The notes: generated from the sequence alone by a model not told the origin. 64,000 nucleotides of DNA from Pricia antarctica (GCA_011050085.1 DRGL01000028.1:62001-126000); one strand, 5' to 3'; shown: positions 55,961 to 64,000, counted from the first letter of the stretch. Numbers and translations are program-made.

Positions 55961-56718
55961 ACGGTTATTTTGGTGTGTTCGATATTGCCGTTCATGGCAT
56001 CGAAAATGAAATTATCTTTCAATCCGTTTACCACCCAAGTCTCTATTTTAGCTTGTTGCGCTATCGTAGCAGCATCGATTTTTGATTGCATGCCCCCAGT
56101 TCCGTGCGAAGATTTTTCATCGCCCACTTCCTTCGCCAACGAATTAATGTCGGATATGGAACGTATTGTGGTAGGATGGATGTCCTTTAGGGAAGCTTTG
56201 GTGTAAATGCCATCTGTATTCGTTGCGATAATCAGTAAATCGGCCTGTAGCAATGATGCGGTCAAAGCGGCTAGTTTATCGTTATCGCCGAACTGTATTT
56301 CATCTGCCGCTACAGTATCGTTTTCATTGATAATTGGGATGAAGTTGTTCGATACCAGAACGTCAATCGTATTTTTGATGTTCGCCTTTGACTTCGGATT
56401 CTCAAAATCGGAATATGACAATAGGCATTGTGCCGCAAAAAGTCCCAATTCACGAAAACTTTCTTGGAACATCCGCATCAAATGCGGTTGTCCAATCGCC
56501 GCTAAGGCTTGTTTTACATTGATTTCTTCACCATTATGCTCTAATTTTACGAACTGCTTGGCCGCGGCAATGGCACCAGAACTGACGATGATAAATTCAT
56601 GGTCGGTTTTGAGCATGGAAATCTGCCGCCCGATATCCTCAATTTTTCCTCTGGAAATTTGATCCGTTTGTTTGGTGAGGGTGTTGGAACCTATTTTTAA
56701 AAGTATGCGACGTTTCAA
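55957..56718 (-). CDS. proB: Glutamate 5-kinase without PUA domain
   Basis: 253 residues: only the amino acid kinase domain, beginning RRILLKIGSNTLTK, with NENDTVAADEIQFGDNDKLAALTA and GTGGMQSKIDAATIAQQ. It phosphorylates glutamate for proline synthesis. Standard bacterial enzymes are about 367 residues with a C-terminal PUA domain; this one lacks it, as do several other short forms. Feedback control by proline may therefore differ. It overlaps argF' by 4 bases. The partner proA is not in the window. Confidence 0.9.
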   Translation of the reverse strand: MKRRILLKIGSNTLTKQTDQISRGKIEDIGRQISMLKTDHEFIIVSSGAIAAAKQFVKLEHNGEEINVKQALAAIGQPHLMRMFQESFRELGLFAAQCLLSYSDFENPKSKANIKNTIDVLVSNNFIPIINENDTVAADEIQFGDNDKLAALTASLLQADLLIIATNTDGIYTKASLKDIHPTTIRSISDINSLAKEVGDEKSSHGTGGMQSKIDAATIAQQAKIETWVVNGLKDNFIFDAMNGNIEHTKITV

Positions 56719-56832
56719 TGGTTGATTTTTTAGTATTCCAGCGAAGGTGAAAATAATTTATTCTTAATGATGGGTTCTCACATTCTTGCCGTGCCTATCT
56801 TTCGCTAAAGAGATTAATCATCTATTCATCCT

Positions 56833-57957
56833 TTATAATTCTGCTTTCAATGCCTCAAAGAAAACATCCAAATCCTTCTTTGTAATGTTCAATGCCGGAA
56901 GTATTCGAAGCACGTATTTATTTTTGGCACCGCCCGTAAAAAGATGTTGGTTGTGAATCAAACGTTTTCTGAGATCGGCGACTTCAAAATCGAATTCTAG
57001 CCCTAACATCAATCCACGCCCTTTGACCCGTTTGATTTGTGGGATTGCTGCAGCCAATGACCTAAAATAGCCTTCCATATGTTTGGCGTTTTCTATCAAT
57101 CCTTCCTTCTCCAAAACCTCTAAAACGGCCATTGAGGCGGCACAGGCTAGATGATTTCCGCCAAAAGTGGTTCCTAATAACCCATAAGAAGCTTTGATAT
57201 CTTCGTGAATCAGAACGCCCCCAACCGGAAATCCGTTGCCCATACCTTTGGCAATCGTAATGATATCGGGCGTAATGCCGTGATGCTGAAATCCGAAAAA
57301 CTTCCCTGTACGCCCGAAACCGGACTGAACTTCATCGGCAATTAGAATTACCTTATGTTTTTTACATAGTGTCTCTATAGTGCTATAGAATTCGGTAGAG
57401 GGTTCGTCGAGCCCTCCAACGCCCTGGACGGCTTCTAAAATTACGGTGCAAACGTCGCCCTTTTCGATTTCTCTTGTAAGAGCTTCAGTATCGTTAAATG
57501 GCAAAAAGGTTACTTTTTGCTGTTGATTTATAGGGGCGTTTATTTTCGGATTGTCCGTTGCCGCGACCGCTGCCGATGTGCGACCATGGAAACTGTTATT
57601 GAATGCAATTACGCGCGCTTTCCCAGTTTCAAAGGAAGCCATTTTCAAGGCATTTTCGTTGGCTTCGGCCCCAGAACTGCACATAAATAGATTATACTGT
57701 TCACAATCGGATTGCTCCCCCAATTTTCGGGCCAGCTCTACTTGTAAGGGGTTTTGTATCGAATTGCTATAAAAGCCAATTTTGTCTAATTGGTCTTTTA
57801 GTCGGTTCACATAATGTGGATGTGAATGTCCGATTGAGATTACGGCATGACCACCGTAGAAATCAAGATAGTCTTGGCCTTTGTCATCGGTTACGACAAT
57901 GCCTTTTGCGGAAACCGGGGTCACCTCATACAGGGGGTACACATCGAATAGTTCCAT
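56833..57957 (-). CDS. argD: N-acylornithine aminotransferase
   Basis: 374 residues, class III aminotransferase with pyridoxal phosphate. SSGAEANENALKMA, the strand ILIADEVQSGFGRTGKFFGFQHHG and the Schiff-base lysine region IITIAKGMGNGFPVGG are intact. It converts N-acylglutamate semialdehyde to N-acylornithine. It is shorter than the E. coli enzyme (406) but complete. It sits between proC and proB in the operon with a 114-base gap to proB and a 50-base gap to proC. Confidence 0.92.
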   Translation of the reverse strand: MELFDVYPLYEVTPVSAKGIVVTDDKGQDYLDFYGGHAVISIGHSHPHYVNRLKDQLDKIGFYSNSIQNPLQVELARKLGEQSDCEQYNLFMCSSGAEANENALKMASFETGKARVIAFNNSFHGRTSAAVAATDNPKINAPINQQQKVTFLPFNDTEALTREIEKGDVCTVILEAVQGVGGLDEPSTEFYSTIETLCKKHKVILIADEVQSGFGRTGKFFGFQHHGITPDIITIAKGMGNGFPVGGVLIHEDIKASYGLLGTTFGGNHLACAASMAVLEVLEKEGLIENAKHMEGYFRSLAAAIPQIKRVKGRGLMLGLEFDFEVADLRKRLIHNQHLFTGGAKNKYVLRILPALNITKKDLDVFFEALKAEL

Positions 57958-58007
57958 TAAAACGTATTTTTTACTTTATTTTTAGCCAACTGGCCACTCT
58001 TTTCATA

Positions 58008-58808
58008 TTACAATTGCCCTTCCTGAATACGGCTTATTTTCTCATAGGAAGCCGCTATGCCTTGAATCAGCGATGAGCTCAATCCCTGATGTTCCATTTC
58101 GTTGAGCCCCTGAATCGTGCATCCCTTTGGTGTGGTCACCTTATCGATTTCCGCTTCGGGGTGGCTACCTGATGCAATCAGCAAGCTTGCGGCACCACTA
58201 CAGGTGTGCATGGCAAGTTCTTGCGCTTCCTTGGCATCGAAGCCCAATTGTATCGCACCTTGGGTTGTGGCGCGGATCAGGCGCATCCAAAAAGCTATAC
58301 CACTGGCACAGATGACCGTAGCAGCCTGCATCTGGGGTTCGGGAATTTCCATAGAATGTCCCATCCTATTAAAAATGGCCTTGGCCAATGCTATTTTTTT
58401 CTTGCCCTTTTCGTTGCTACAGATACAGGTCATGGATTGTCCCACGGAAATCGCCGTGTTGGGCATACTGCGGATGATGCTATGCTCCGATCCGATGATA
58501 GCTTCCATTTTGGCAATGCTAAATCCGGTTATCGTCGAGATGACCACATGCTTTTCGGTAAATAGGTCTTTTATGTCCAGCAAAACGGACTCCAGTTGGC
58601 TGGGTTGTACCGCAAAAATTAAAATATCCGAATTTTCGACCGCTTTACGATTATCGGAGGTCACTGTAACGTTACCAAATTTTTCGAAATCCTGAATTTC
58701 AGCTGGGTTCCGCTTGGTCAAATACATAGTTGTAGCGCCGTTGGAATTTAATATTCCCTTAGCGATGGATAGGCCAAGATTTCCGGTGCCGATAATGGCT
58801 ATTTTCAT
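58008..58808 (-). CDS. proC: Pyrroline-5-carboxylate reductase
   Basis: 266 residues. Rossmann motif MKIAIIGTGNLGLSIAKGIL; the family motif in the C-terminal helical domain is DKVTTPKGCTIQGLNEMEHQG. It makes proline from pyrroline 5-carboxylate using NAD(P)H. Being within an arginine operon, it links both pathways, which share glutamate semialdehyde chemistry. Starts 16 bases after the argC stop. The length matches the family. Confidence 0.93.
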   Translation of the reverse strand: MKIAIIGTGNLGLSIAKGILNSNGATTMYLTKRNPAEIQDFEKFGNVTVTSDNRKAVENSDILIFAVQPSQLESVLLDIKDLFTEKHVVISTITGFSIAKMEAIIGSEHSIIRSMPNTAISVGQSMTCICSNEKGKKKIALAKAIFNRMGHSMEIPEPQMQAATVICASGIAFWMRLIRATTQGAIQLGFDAKEAQELAMHTCSGAASLLIASGSHPEAEIDKVTTPKGCTIQGLNEMEHQGLSSSLIQGIAASYEKISRIQEGQL

Positions 58809-58824
58809 AGGTTTAGTTGTAAGG

Positions 58825-59799
58825 TTAATAAACGCCCGCCTTTAAATGCAATCCCGAATTCTCTTCGAATCCAAACATTATATTCATGTTCTGGACCGCT
58901 TGTCCGGATGCCCCTTTCAGGAGATTATCCGTAATCGAAGTAATCAACAGAATGTCTTCATGTTTATGCAAATGGATATGGCAATTGTTGGTATTAACCA
59001 CTTGTTTTAGATGAATGGGTTCTTCGGATATATGTGTAAAAGTTGCGTCACTATAAAATTCGTTGTATAAATGGATAGCTTCCTGCTCGCTTCCCTCAAA
59101 TTTGGTATAGGCAGTAGCTAAAATACCCCTTGTAAAATTCCCGCGATTGGGCAAAAAAAACAGTGTTCCGGAATCAGGTTGTAGTGATTTCAGACTTTCA
59201 TTGATCTCGCCCATATGCTGATGCGTAAAGGGTTTGTACCAGCTTAGGTTATTGTTCCGCCAGCTGAAATGTGACGTGGCAGACGGACTAACACCTGCAC
59301 CAGTACTTCCTGTCACTGCATTAATGTGTACCTCACCAGATAAGCGTTTCGCTTTGGCCAAGGGTAGCAACGCCAGTTGAATCGTAGTGGCAAAACAACC
59401 CGGATTAGCGATATAATTTGCTTTACGGATAGCTTCCCTTTGTAGTTCGGGCAGACCATATACAAACTTCATTTCCTCGAAAACAGCATCGGCCCGTAAT
59501 CGAAAATCGTTGCTTAGATCTACAATTTTTGTCGCTTTTGAAAACTGGTTTTCTTTTAGAAATTTCGATGAATTACCGTGTCCTAAACACAGAAATACAA
59601 CGTCGACATCGGGATTGATATTTCCAATAAATTCCATATCTGTTTCTCCTAACAAGTCAGGATGAGCAGTCGTTACCTTCTTCCCCGCTCGGGTCGTGCT
59701 GAAAACAAAATCGATTTGCGCTTCGGGATGGTGCAAGAGTATGCGTATGAGTTCCCCACCGGTGTATCCTGAACCGCCAATTATTCCTGCTTTAATCAT
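58825..59799 (-). CDS. argC: N-acylglutamyl-phosphate reductase
   Basis: 324 residues from the ATG at 59799, which gives the family-like start MIKAGIIGGSGYTGGELIRIL; an ATG at 59808 adds three residues. The catalytic Cys lies in IANPGCFATTIQLALLP, and the GSTGAGVSPSATSHF motif is standard. It reduces N-acylglutamyl phosphate to the semialdehyde. It overlaps the argG stop by 8 bases, a sign of coupled translation. Confidence 0.93.
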   Translation of the reverse strand: MIKAGIIGGSGYTGGELIRILLHHPEAQIDFVFSTTRAGKKVTTAHPDLLGETDMEFIGNINPDVDVVFLCLGHGNSSKFLKENQFSKATKIVDLSNDFRLRADAVFEEMKFVYGLPELQREAIRKANYIANPGCFATTIQLALLPLAKAKRLSGEVHINAVTGSTGAGVSPSATSHFSWRNNNLSWYKPFTHQHMGEINESLKSLQPDSGTLFFLPNRGNFTRGILATAYTKFEGSEQEAIHLYNEFYSDATFTHISEEPIHLKQVVNTNNCHIHLHKHEDILLITSITDNLLKGASGQAVQNMNIMFGFEENSGLHLKAGVY

Positions 59800-60979
59800 T
59801 ATTCCCATTTACGTGGCTATAAATTTTTCCGGAATTCGATAAAATCTTTATGAAACCCTTTGCGTCATCTGCCGACCAGCCTTTGTTGATTTCGCCGTAG
59901 CTTCCGAAAGAGGCGTTCATCAAATCATGTTTTGAATCAATGCCGTTGAGTTCGAAGCGGTAGGGATGTAGCGACACAAAAACATCACCGGAAACATTTC
60001 TTTGGGTATCGGTCAAAAAGACTTCAATATTCCGCATAACCTCATCAAGATAGTTTCCCTCATGGAGTAGCATCCCATAAAAATTGCTTTGTTGCTCTTT
60101 TTGAAATTGTTGCCATTTGGTGAGCGTGTGCTTTTCCAATAAATGATGCGCTTTAATAATAATAAGCGATGCCGGCGCTTCAAAGCCCACCCGACCCTTG
60201 ATGCCGATAATCGTATCGCCTACATGAATGTCCCGCCCTATGGCATATTTGGAAGCAAGGGCCTCTAACGTAATAATGTTCTCTACGGGAGACGCTGCTT
60301 CTCCATCTATGGCGACCAGTTCGCCTTTCGTAAAGGTCAGTTTAACTTCGGACGGCGCTTTTTCCTCTAATTGACTTGGATAAGCTGAATCGGGTAGGGG
60401 CTTCAGCGAAGTCAAGGTTTCTTCTCCGCCCACTGAGGTGCCCCATAAGCCTCGATTGATTGAATATTTAGCTTTTTCCCAAGGGTAATCAATACCATTT
60501 TGCTTTAAATATTCGATTTCCGCTTCCCTTGATAGTGTGTTGTCTCGAATTGGTGTGATAATTTCGATTTCGGGGGCGATAATCTGAAAAATCATATCGA
60601 ACCGCACTTGATCGTTGCCGGCGCCCGTACTACCGTGGGCAATGTATTTGGCACCAACACTTTTGGCATACTTTACAATTTCAATAGCTTGAACGATGCG
60701 CTCCGCACTAACGGATAAAGGGTAGGTGTTATTTTTCAAGACGTTTCCAAAGATGAGGTATTTGACCACCTTATCATAAAAAGTTTGAACCGCATCGATA
60801 GAGGTATACGAACTTGCGCCCAATTCTAAGGCTTTTTCTTCAATGTTTGCGATTTCCTCTTTTGAAAATCCGCCGGTATTAACGCTGACGGCATGCACTT
60901 CATATCCCTTTTCCTTAGATAAAAATTTGGCACAGTACGAGGTGTCCAATCCGCCACTGTAAGCTAGTACTAGTTTCAT
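59792..60979 (-). CDS. argG: Argininosuccinate synthase
   Basis: 395 residues. The ATP pyrophosphatase start is LVLAYSGGLDTSYCAKFL; the second motif is AKYIAHGSTGAGNDQVRFD. It joins citrulline and aspartate with ATP cleavage. It follows the GNAT gene by 103 bases; that gap holds a small imperfect inverted repeat (TCTCC-AC-GGAGA on the minus strand). The length and motifs are normal for the short type found in Bacteroidota. Confidence 0.95.
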   Translation of the reverse strand: MKLVLAYSGGLDTSYCAKFLSKEKGYEVHAVSVNTGGFSKEEIANIEEKALELGASSYTSIDAVQTFYDKVVKYLIFGNVLKNNTYPLSVSAERIVQAIEIVKYAKSVGAKYIAHGSTGAGNDQVRFDMIFQIIAPEIEIITPIRDNTLSREAEIEYLKQNGIDYPWEKAKYSINRGLWGTSVGGEETLTSLKPLPDSAYPSQLEEKAPSEVKLTFTKGELVAIDGEAASPVENIITLEALASKYAIGRDIHVGDTIIGIKGRVGFEAPASLIIIKAHHLLEKHTLTKWQQFQKEQQSNFYGMLLHEGNYLDEVMRNIEVFLTDTQRNVSGDVFVSLHPYRFELNGIDSKHDLMNASFGSYGEINKGWSADDAKGFIKILSNSGKIYSHVNGNND

Positions 60980-61082
60980 ATTTTGATTTTGTAATCTCCG
61001 TGGAGACGAGAATTGATATAATTTTTCGGAACAACTATTTTACTTTTTAAAGAATGTAGAAACGATGGAAATGGCTTCTAGG

Positions 61083-61709
61083 CTATTTCGGTTTCCGCTT
61101 CAAGAGTAAGCTTTCCTTTATACTTTTTAACCGCTGAAATGCTTTACTATCGGGCTTTTTCTTGACTTCCGTCTTTGGTTTGGCATTCGGGTCATACAAC
61201 ATACCGGTACACAGGCACATTTTTTGTTCGGTGCGGGTCAGCACATCGAAATTTTTGCAGGTTTGACAGCCCTTCCAAAATTCTGGGTCGGTGGTCAGTT
61301 CAGAAAAGGTAACCGGCTTGTAACCGAGTTCGTAGTTCATTTTCATGACCGCAAGACCGGTAGTAATTCCAAAAATTTTGGCATCCGGAAATTTTTTACG
61401 GGATAGTTCGAAAATGCGCTTCTTGATTTGTTTGGCCAAACCCTGGTTTCTGTAATCAGGATGTACGATCAAACCGGAGTTAGCCACGAATTTTTCATGA
61501 CCCCAAACTTCTATATAGCAAAATCCTGCAAATTTATCACCGTCTAAAGCGATTATCGCATTACCGTTCTGCAGTCTTTTCTGAATATATTCGGGGGTTC
61601 GTTTGGCGATTCCGGTACCGCGAACTTTGGCCGACTCGGCTATAGTTTCGCAAATATCATTGGCGTATTTAAAATGAGTTTCGTTAGCAATTATAATATC
61701 CATTGCCAT
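61083..61709 (-). CDS. GNAT acyltransferase, probable N-acylglutamate (succinylglutamate) synthase
   Basis: 208 residues. The GNAT acyl-CoA site is visible: VANSGLIVHPDYRNQGLAKQIKKRIFEL (motif A, with RNQGLA as the Q/R-x-x-G-x-G/A loop). No other argA or argJ is in this operon, and the gene is its first structural gene, ahead of argG. By position and type it matches the Bacteroides thetaiotaomicron GNAT beside argG (BT3761), which genetics linked to N-succinylglutamate synthesis; that assignment is recalled, not searched. The C-terminal C-x2-C (CQTCKNFD) and CLC motif are extra. The ATG two codons downstream (61703) is an alternative start. Confidence 0.72.
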   Translation of the reverse strand: MAMDIIIANETHFKYANDICETIAESAKVRGTGIAKRTPEYIQKRLQNGNAIIALDGDKFAGFCYIEVWGHEKFVANSGLIVHPDYRNQGLAKQIKKRIFELSRKKFPDAKIFGITTGLAVMKMNYELGYKPVTFSELTTDPEFWKGCQTCKNFDVLTRTEQKMCLCTGMLYDPNAKPKTEVKKKPDSKAFQRLKSIKESLLLKRKPK

Positions 61710-61788
61710 GGTAGTTTATCGGTAAATAAAATGATTTTCGAGCTGTGCGGAAATGGACTCACCTATTCCCATAGAAGTTATAGTACCC

Positions 61789-61845
61789 TTACGGGCGACG
61801 ACGGCGGGGTGAAAATGGACGAAGGGGAGCGAGGTTGCTCTTCAT
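61789..61845 (-). CDS. Putative arginine leader peptide of the arg operon
   Basis: An 18-codon frame starting at ATG 61845 and ending at TAA 61791-61789, 79 bases before the acyltransferase start. Five of the 18 codons are Arg, four of them consecutive near the end (CGC CGT CGT CGC, residues 14-17), followed by one Pro codon and the stop. An in-frame ATG at 61872 would give 27 residues and lies almost at the predicted transcription start. The position between promoter and first gene, and a run of the regulated amino acid, are the classic traits of an attenuation leader. No strong terminator hairpin is obvious to me downstream, so the mechanism may be ribosome stalling by another route. Confidence 0.62.
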   Translation of the reverse strand: MKSNLAPLRPFSPRRRRP

Positions 61846-61879
61846 GCTTATAAAATAAATTTGTCCTTTCATTGCGTTT

Positions 61880-61909
61880 CAAATGTACAAGAATACATCT
61901 AAACTACAA
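61880..61909 (-). promoter_or_regulatory. Promoter of the arginine operon
   Basis: On the minus strand TTG (61909-61907), 19 bases, then TACATTTG (61887-61880): the Bacteroidota consensus TTG-N19-TAnnTTTG with exact spacing. The start of transcription would be near 61873, leaving about 165 untranslated bases ahead of the acyltransferase gene, enough for the leader peptide. Confidence 0.8.
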
Positions 61910-61919
61910 CGATTGACCT

Positions 61920-63281
61920 TTATTTTTTACGAAAAATTGGTTTTTGCCCCTTTGAGTTAAAGATTTCGTAGGCTAAAAATCCAAATACAGCGATATATTC
62001 AATGGACAAAAGCCAAAGGTTTTCGGTAAAGGCGGGATTGGAATAGGCAAAATAACTGAGCACTACTACTGCGGACCACAACACTGCAAACCGGTATTCT
62101 GTCAAAACACCGAGCAATACTAAAAATATGATATACCAGGGATGCACTGTGGACGATAAAAAATAGTATAATGTGAGAACACACAACATGGAAGTAAGTA
62201 GTGTCCCCAATCTTTGATTCTGTCGCAAAAAAGTGAGTCCCAATACGGCCAACACCGTCAATAGCGGAACAATTTTACCATAGACTTTTATAATTTCCCA
62301 CGGTTTTCCGTCGAAGGCAATGGCAATTTGTTTTATTACATTATAAATCCCGGCATTGAATTCAAAATTGCTAAACCATAATCCGATGGTCTGTGAGTAA
62401 TTTCCAAGGAAATCGGGAGAGTAGAAAGGGATAAAGCATATCAGGCAGATTGCGCTTACCAATAGATAAAAAACTAAACTTTTCTTAAGCCCCAAGTGTT
62501 TTAAAAACAGGGGAAGGAACAACAATGGCACTAATTTTACAGCTATTGATAATGCATATGGGACGGCTGCCAGCATCCATTTTTTTTGGGACAGAAGGTA
62601 TATCGCCCAAACGAAAAAGAATAGCATGACACCTTCGAAATGAAGATTACCAGTAAGTTCTATGAGAACTAGTGGATTTAGAAAATACCAGTAAATTAAG
62701 TGTTGGGGTCTATTGAAGTGCTTTAGTACTTTCCTTCCGAAATAAAATATGCCAATATCCCCTAAAATAATTAGGCTGCGCATGACCAATACCGAACCCA
62801 TAATGCTCTTTCCTCCGAACAACGCGGCCAACGCGAATATAACCTGGTTTAGTGGAGGGTAATTGCTATAATGCTTTCCGCTAAGTTCGCCCATACCATT
62901 ATAAAGCTCTTGGGCATTTGGAATGATAAGATCATTTTGATTGATAAGGATGTCTGGGACTTCTAAATAGGGATTAATGAAGTTGGCCACTAAATGGCCA
63001 TCCCAAATAAATCGATAAAAATCTTGTGAAAGATTCGGCTCGGCCATCAGAAATACCAACCGAAAAAGGATGCCAATGACCAGCAGGAATTTCAGGTTCC
63101 ACTTTTCAAACTGGATAATACGGAGGCAAAGAAAAAACAGCGCGAGGAAAAGGGAAATTAGCTTAATAAAATCGGTTCGCACCAGATGGTAAGCAAAGGT
63201 ATAATAGAAAATTATACTCAATAGAGCCAAGGCAATAGGTACTTTGTGGAGCTTTAAATATGTGGTAAGCTTGTTTGGCAT
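61920..63281 (-). CDS. Integral-membrane glycosyltransferase (GT-C type, mannosyltransferase-like)
   Basis: 453 residues with about 11-12 membrane helices. After the first helices comes the acidic loop NLSQDFYRFIWDGHLVANFINPY, typical of polyprenol-phosphate-sugar-dependent GT-C enzymes (GT87/DUF2029 kind), and YPPLNQVIFALAALF resembles the next conserved loop. It would move a sugar from a lipid carrier to a cell-surface glycan or lipid. Its neighbour upstream on the same strand is the partial family 2 glycosyltransferase. The donor and acceptor are unknown. Confidence 0.78.
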   Translation of the reverse strand: MPNKLTTYLKLHKVPIALALLSIIFYYTFAYHLVRTDFIKLISLFLALFFLCLRIIQFEKWNLKFLLVIGILFRLVFLMAEPNLSQDFYRFIWDGHLVANFINPYLEVPDILINQNDLIIPNAQELYNGMGELSGKHYSNYPPLNQVIFALAALFGGKSIMGSVLVMRSLIILGDIGIFYFGRKVLKHFNRPQHLIYWYFLNPLVLIELTGNLHFEGVMLFFFVWAIYLLSQKKWMLAAVPYALSIAVKLVPLLFLPLFLKHLGLKKSLVFYLLVSAICLICFIPFYSPDFLGNYSQTIGLWFSNFEFNAGIYNVIKQIAIAFDGKPWEIIKVYGKIVPLLTVLAVLGLTFLRQNQRLGTLLTSMLCVLTLYYFLSSTVHPWYIIFLVLLGVLTEYRFAVLWSAVVVLSYFAYSNPAFTENLWLLSIEYIAVFGFLAYEIFNSKGQKPIFRKK

Positions 63282-63779
63282 TGGCTTTTGATATTTCTAA
63301 CAAGCGAATTTAGGGGTTTTGGGGGAATTAAAATTTATTGCAATGCTATCCAGCTTTCTAGATTGTGGTCTCCCTTTAAAAGTTTTATGGAAATTAGGGT
63401 ATACAGCAAACTTAAAAATACACCTTTGACGTGTTCATAGAGGAGTTGGAGGACGGTAAGTCTGTCGCAAACATTCAAAATGTTATTAATGTTACTTTAT
63501 AAGCACTTCTTTCAATATCCATATCTACTTAATCGTACGGTTTTTTCAGAATAGAGTCTATACGAATCGAAATAGGTATTTTCATTACAACATACTCGAT
63601 ATACTTTAAAGCGGGAGTTGTGAACAGGAAAGGATTTCATTCAAAATTTATATTTTGAATGGGTAGTGTGAAAGAGCCAGATAATTTAATTTCAGGAAAA
63701 AGAGTAATCCCACATTACTGATATGGCTAGTGAGGTCATTCAATATTATTAAAAAAGGAATAAAATTAGTCGCTTGGTC
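63282..63779. other. Intergenic stretch with one hairpin
   Basis: 498 AT-rich bases between the two glycosyltransferase genes. Apart from the hairpin at 63638-63661, no gene, promoter match or repeat was found. Confidence 0.45.
63638..63661. terminator. Perfect 10-base hairpin, possible terminator of the partial GT2 gene
   Basis: CATTCAAAAT-TTAT-ATTTTGAATG: 10-base arms with a 4-base loop, 119 bases after the stop of the rightmost gene. AT-rich arms and no clear T-run make it doubtful; an operator is the alternative. Confidence 0.35.
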
Positions 63780-64000
63780 TTACGCCCGTGCAGTCAAAGA
63801 TTTGGTAAATACAAAGCCAAAACCGATAAAGAGCATAAGGTGAAACGGAAAGAGTCCGAAATCATTAAGTGGGATGGCACTGTACATACCAAAGAGGAAA
63901 TACATCATAAGCAAGGCCTCTAAAATCATATTCGGTGATAGTTTTTTAGCTAGGTATTTATTTCCTTTCCAACTATCTGTGATATTATTTAAATTGAATT
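63780..64000 (-). CDS. C-terminus of a cellulose-synthase-like family 2 glycosyltransferase (cut by window end)
   Basis: The frame is open from the right edge to a TAA at 63782-63780, giving 72 residues plus a partial codon. The stretch FNLNNITDSWKGNKYLAKKLSP followed by two hydrophobic segments (ILEALLMMYFLFGMYSA, GLFPFHLMLFIGFGFVF) resembles the last part of flavobacterial membrane-bound GT2 proteins of the cellulose synthase kind. Only the tail is seen, so no catalytic motif can be checked. The neighbouring GT-C gene fits an envelope-glycan role. Confidence 0.55.
   Translation of the reverse strand, partial: FNLNNITDSWKGNKYLAKKLSPNMILEALLMMYFLFGMYSAIPLNDFGLFPFHLMLFIGFGFVFTKSLTARA

Noticed and set aside
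58117-58695. 192-codon open frame antisense to proC, plus strand
   Set aside because: The minus strand codes for an unmistakable pyrroline-5-carboxylate reductase; the antisense frame has no protein character and is a codon-bias shadow.
61021-61079. Possible regulatory RNA in the gap between the acyltransferase and argG
   Set aside because: Only a 5-base inverted repeat (TCTCC/GGAGA) near the argG start and no conserved riboswitch feature could be seen.
1-64000. CRISPR arrays, insertion sequences, prophage, integrons, rRNA and tRNA genes
   Set aside because: No spaced direct repeats, transposase or integrase motifs, phage genes or RNA gene signatures were found on reading both strands; a short tRNA could still be missed without a covariance search.

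Overview
The window reads as chromosome of a marine member of the Flavobacteriaceae (Bacteroidota). The signs are a SusC/SusD pair, promoter boxes of the Bacteroidota form TAnnTTTG, many lipoproteins with short signal peptides, a mevalonate-pathway block, an N-acylornithine-type arginine operon, and GH16, GH13 and GH65 enzymes. I saw no rRNA, tRNA, CRISPR array, insertion sequence or prophage. Both ends cut genes: an AraC-type regulator on the left and the C-terminus of a processive family 2 glycosyltransferase on the right. LAYOUT: 0-12.6 kb is rich in phosphoesterases: an EEP-fold membrane protein, a calcineurin-like enzyme, an HD phosphohydrolase fused to a Pycsar-effector-type membrane domain, and a very large lipoprotein joining a calcineurin-like phosphatase, a kinase-like segment and an Omp85-like barrel. 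A GAF-domain protein and a membrane-anchored GyrI-like protein lie among them. 12.7-20.7 kb is a three-gene minus-strand operon: two paralogous 1.1-kDa-residue-scale VCBS/ASPIC-UnbV lipoproteins and a vanadium-haloperoxidase/PAP2-like lipoprotein. 21.6-39 kb is a sugar region: a sodium/solute symporter, xylA and xylB, susC/susD, then a divergent lacI followed by beta-phosphoglucomutase, GH65 phosphorylase and GH13 amylase, with a near-perfect palindromic LacI-type operator in the susC-lacI gap. 39-42.4 kb holds a GH16 laminarinase-like enzyme, a glycerophosphodiester phosphodiesterase, a DUF1697 protein and TspO. 42.5-47.7 kb holds mevalonate decarboxylase and mevalonate kinase, a UbiA prenyltransferase, a frameshifted nitrilase and an RluB-like pseudouridine synthase. 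48-51 kb holds a cadherin-like/metzincin lipoprotein and an M1 peptidase. 50.9-61.9 kb is one long minus-strand arginine/proline cluster. HOW THE GENES WORK TOGETHER: the arginine cluster contains acyl-glutamate synthase candidate, argG, argC, proC, argD, proB, a transcarbamylase, an unassigned SDR, argB, argE and argH. The transcarbamylase carries Ser at the residue that separates acetylornithine from succinylornithine enzymes, and the first gene is a GNAT of the type linked to N-succinylglutamate synthesis in Bacteroides, so the route probably uses succinylated intermediates. The main discovery candidate is the 5' leader of this operon. A near-consensus promoter (TTG-N19-TACATTTG) is followed by a tiny ORF of 18 codons, or 27 from an in-frame upstream ATG, that ends in four consecutive arginine codons. 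This looks like an arginine-sensing leader peptide. Functions are assigned by reading motifs only; no database search or folding calculation was run.
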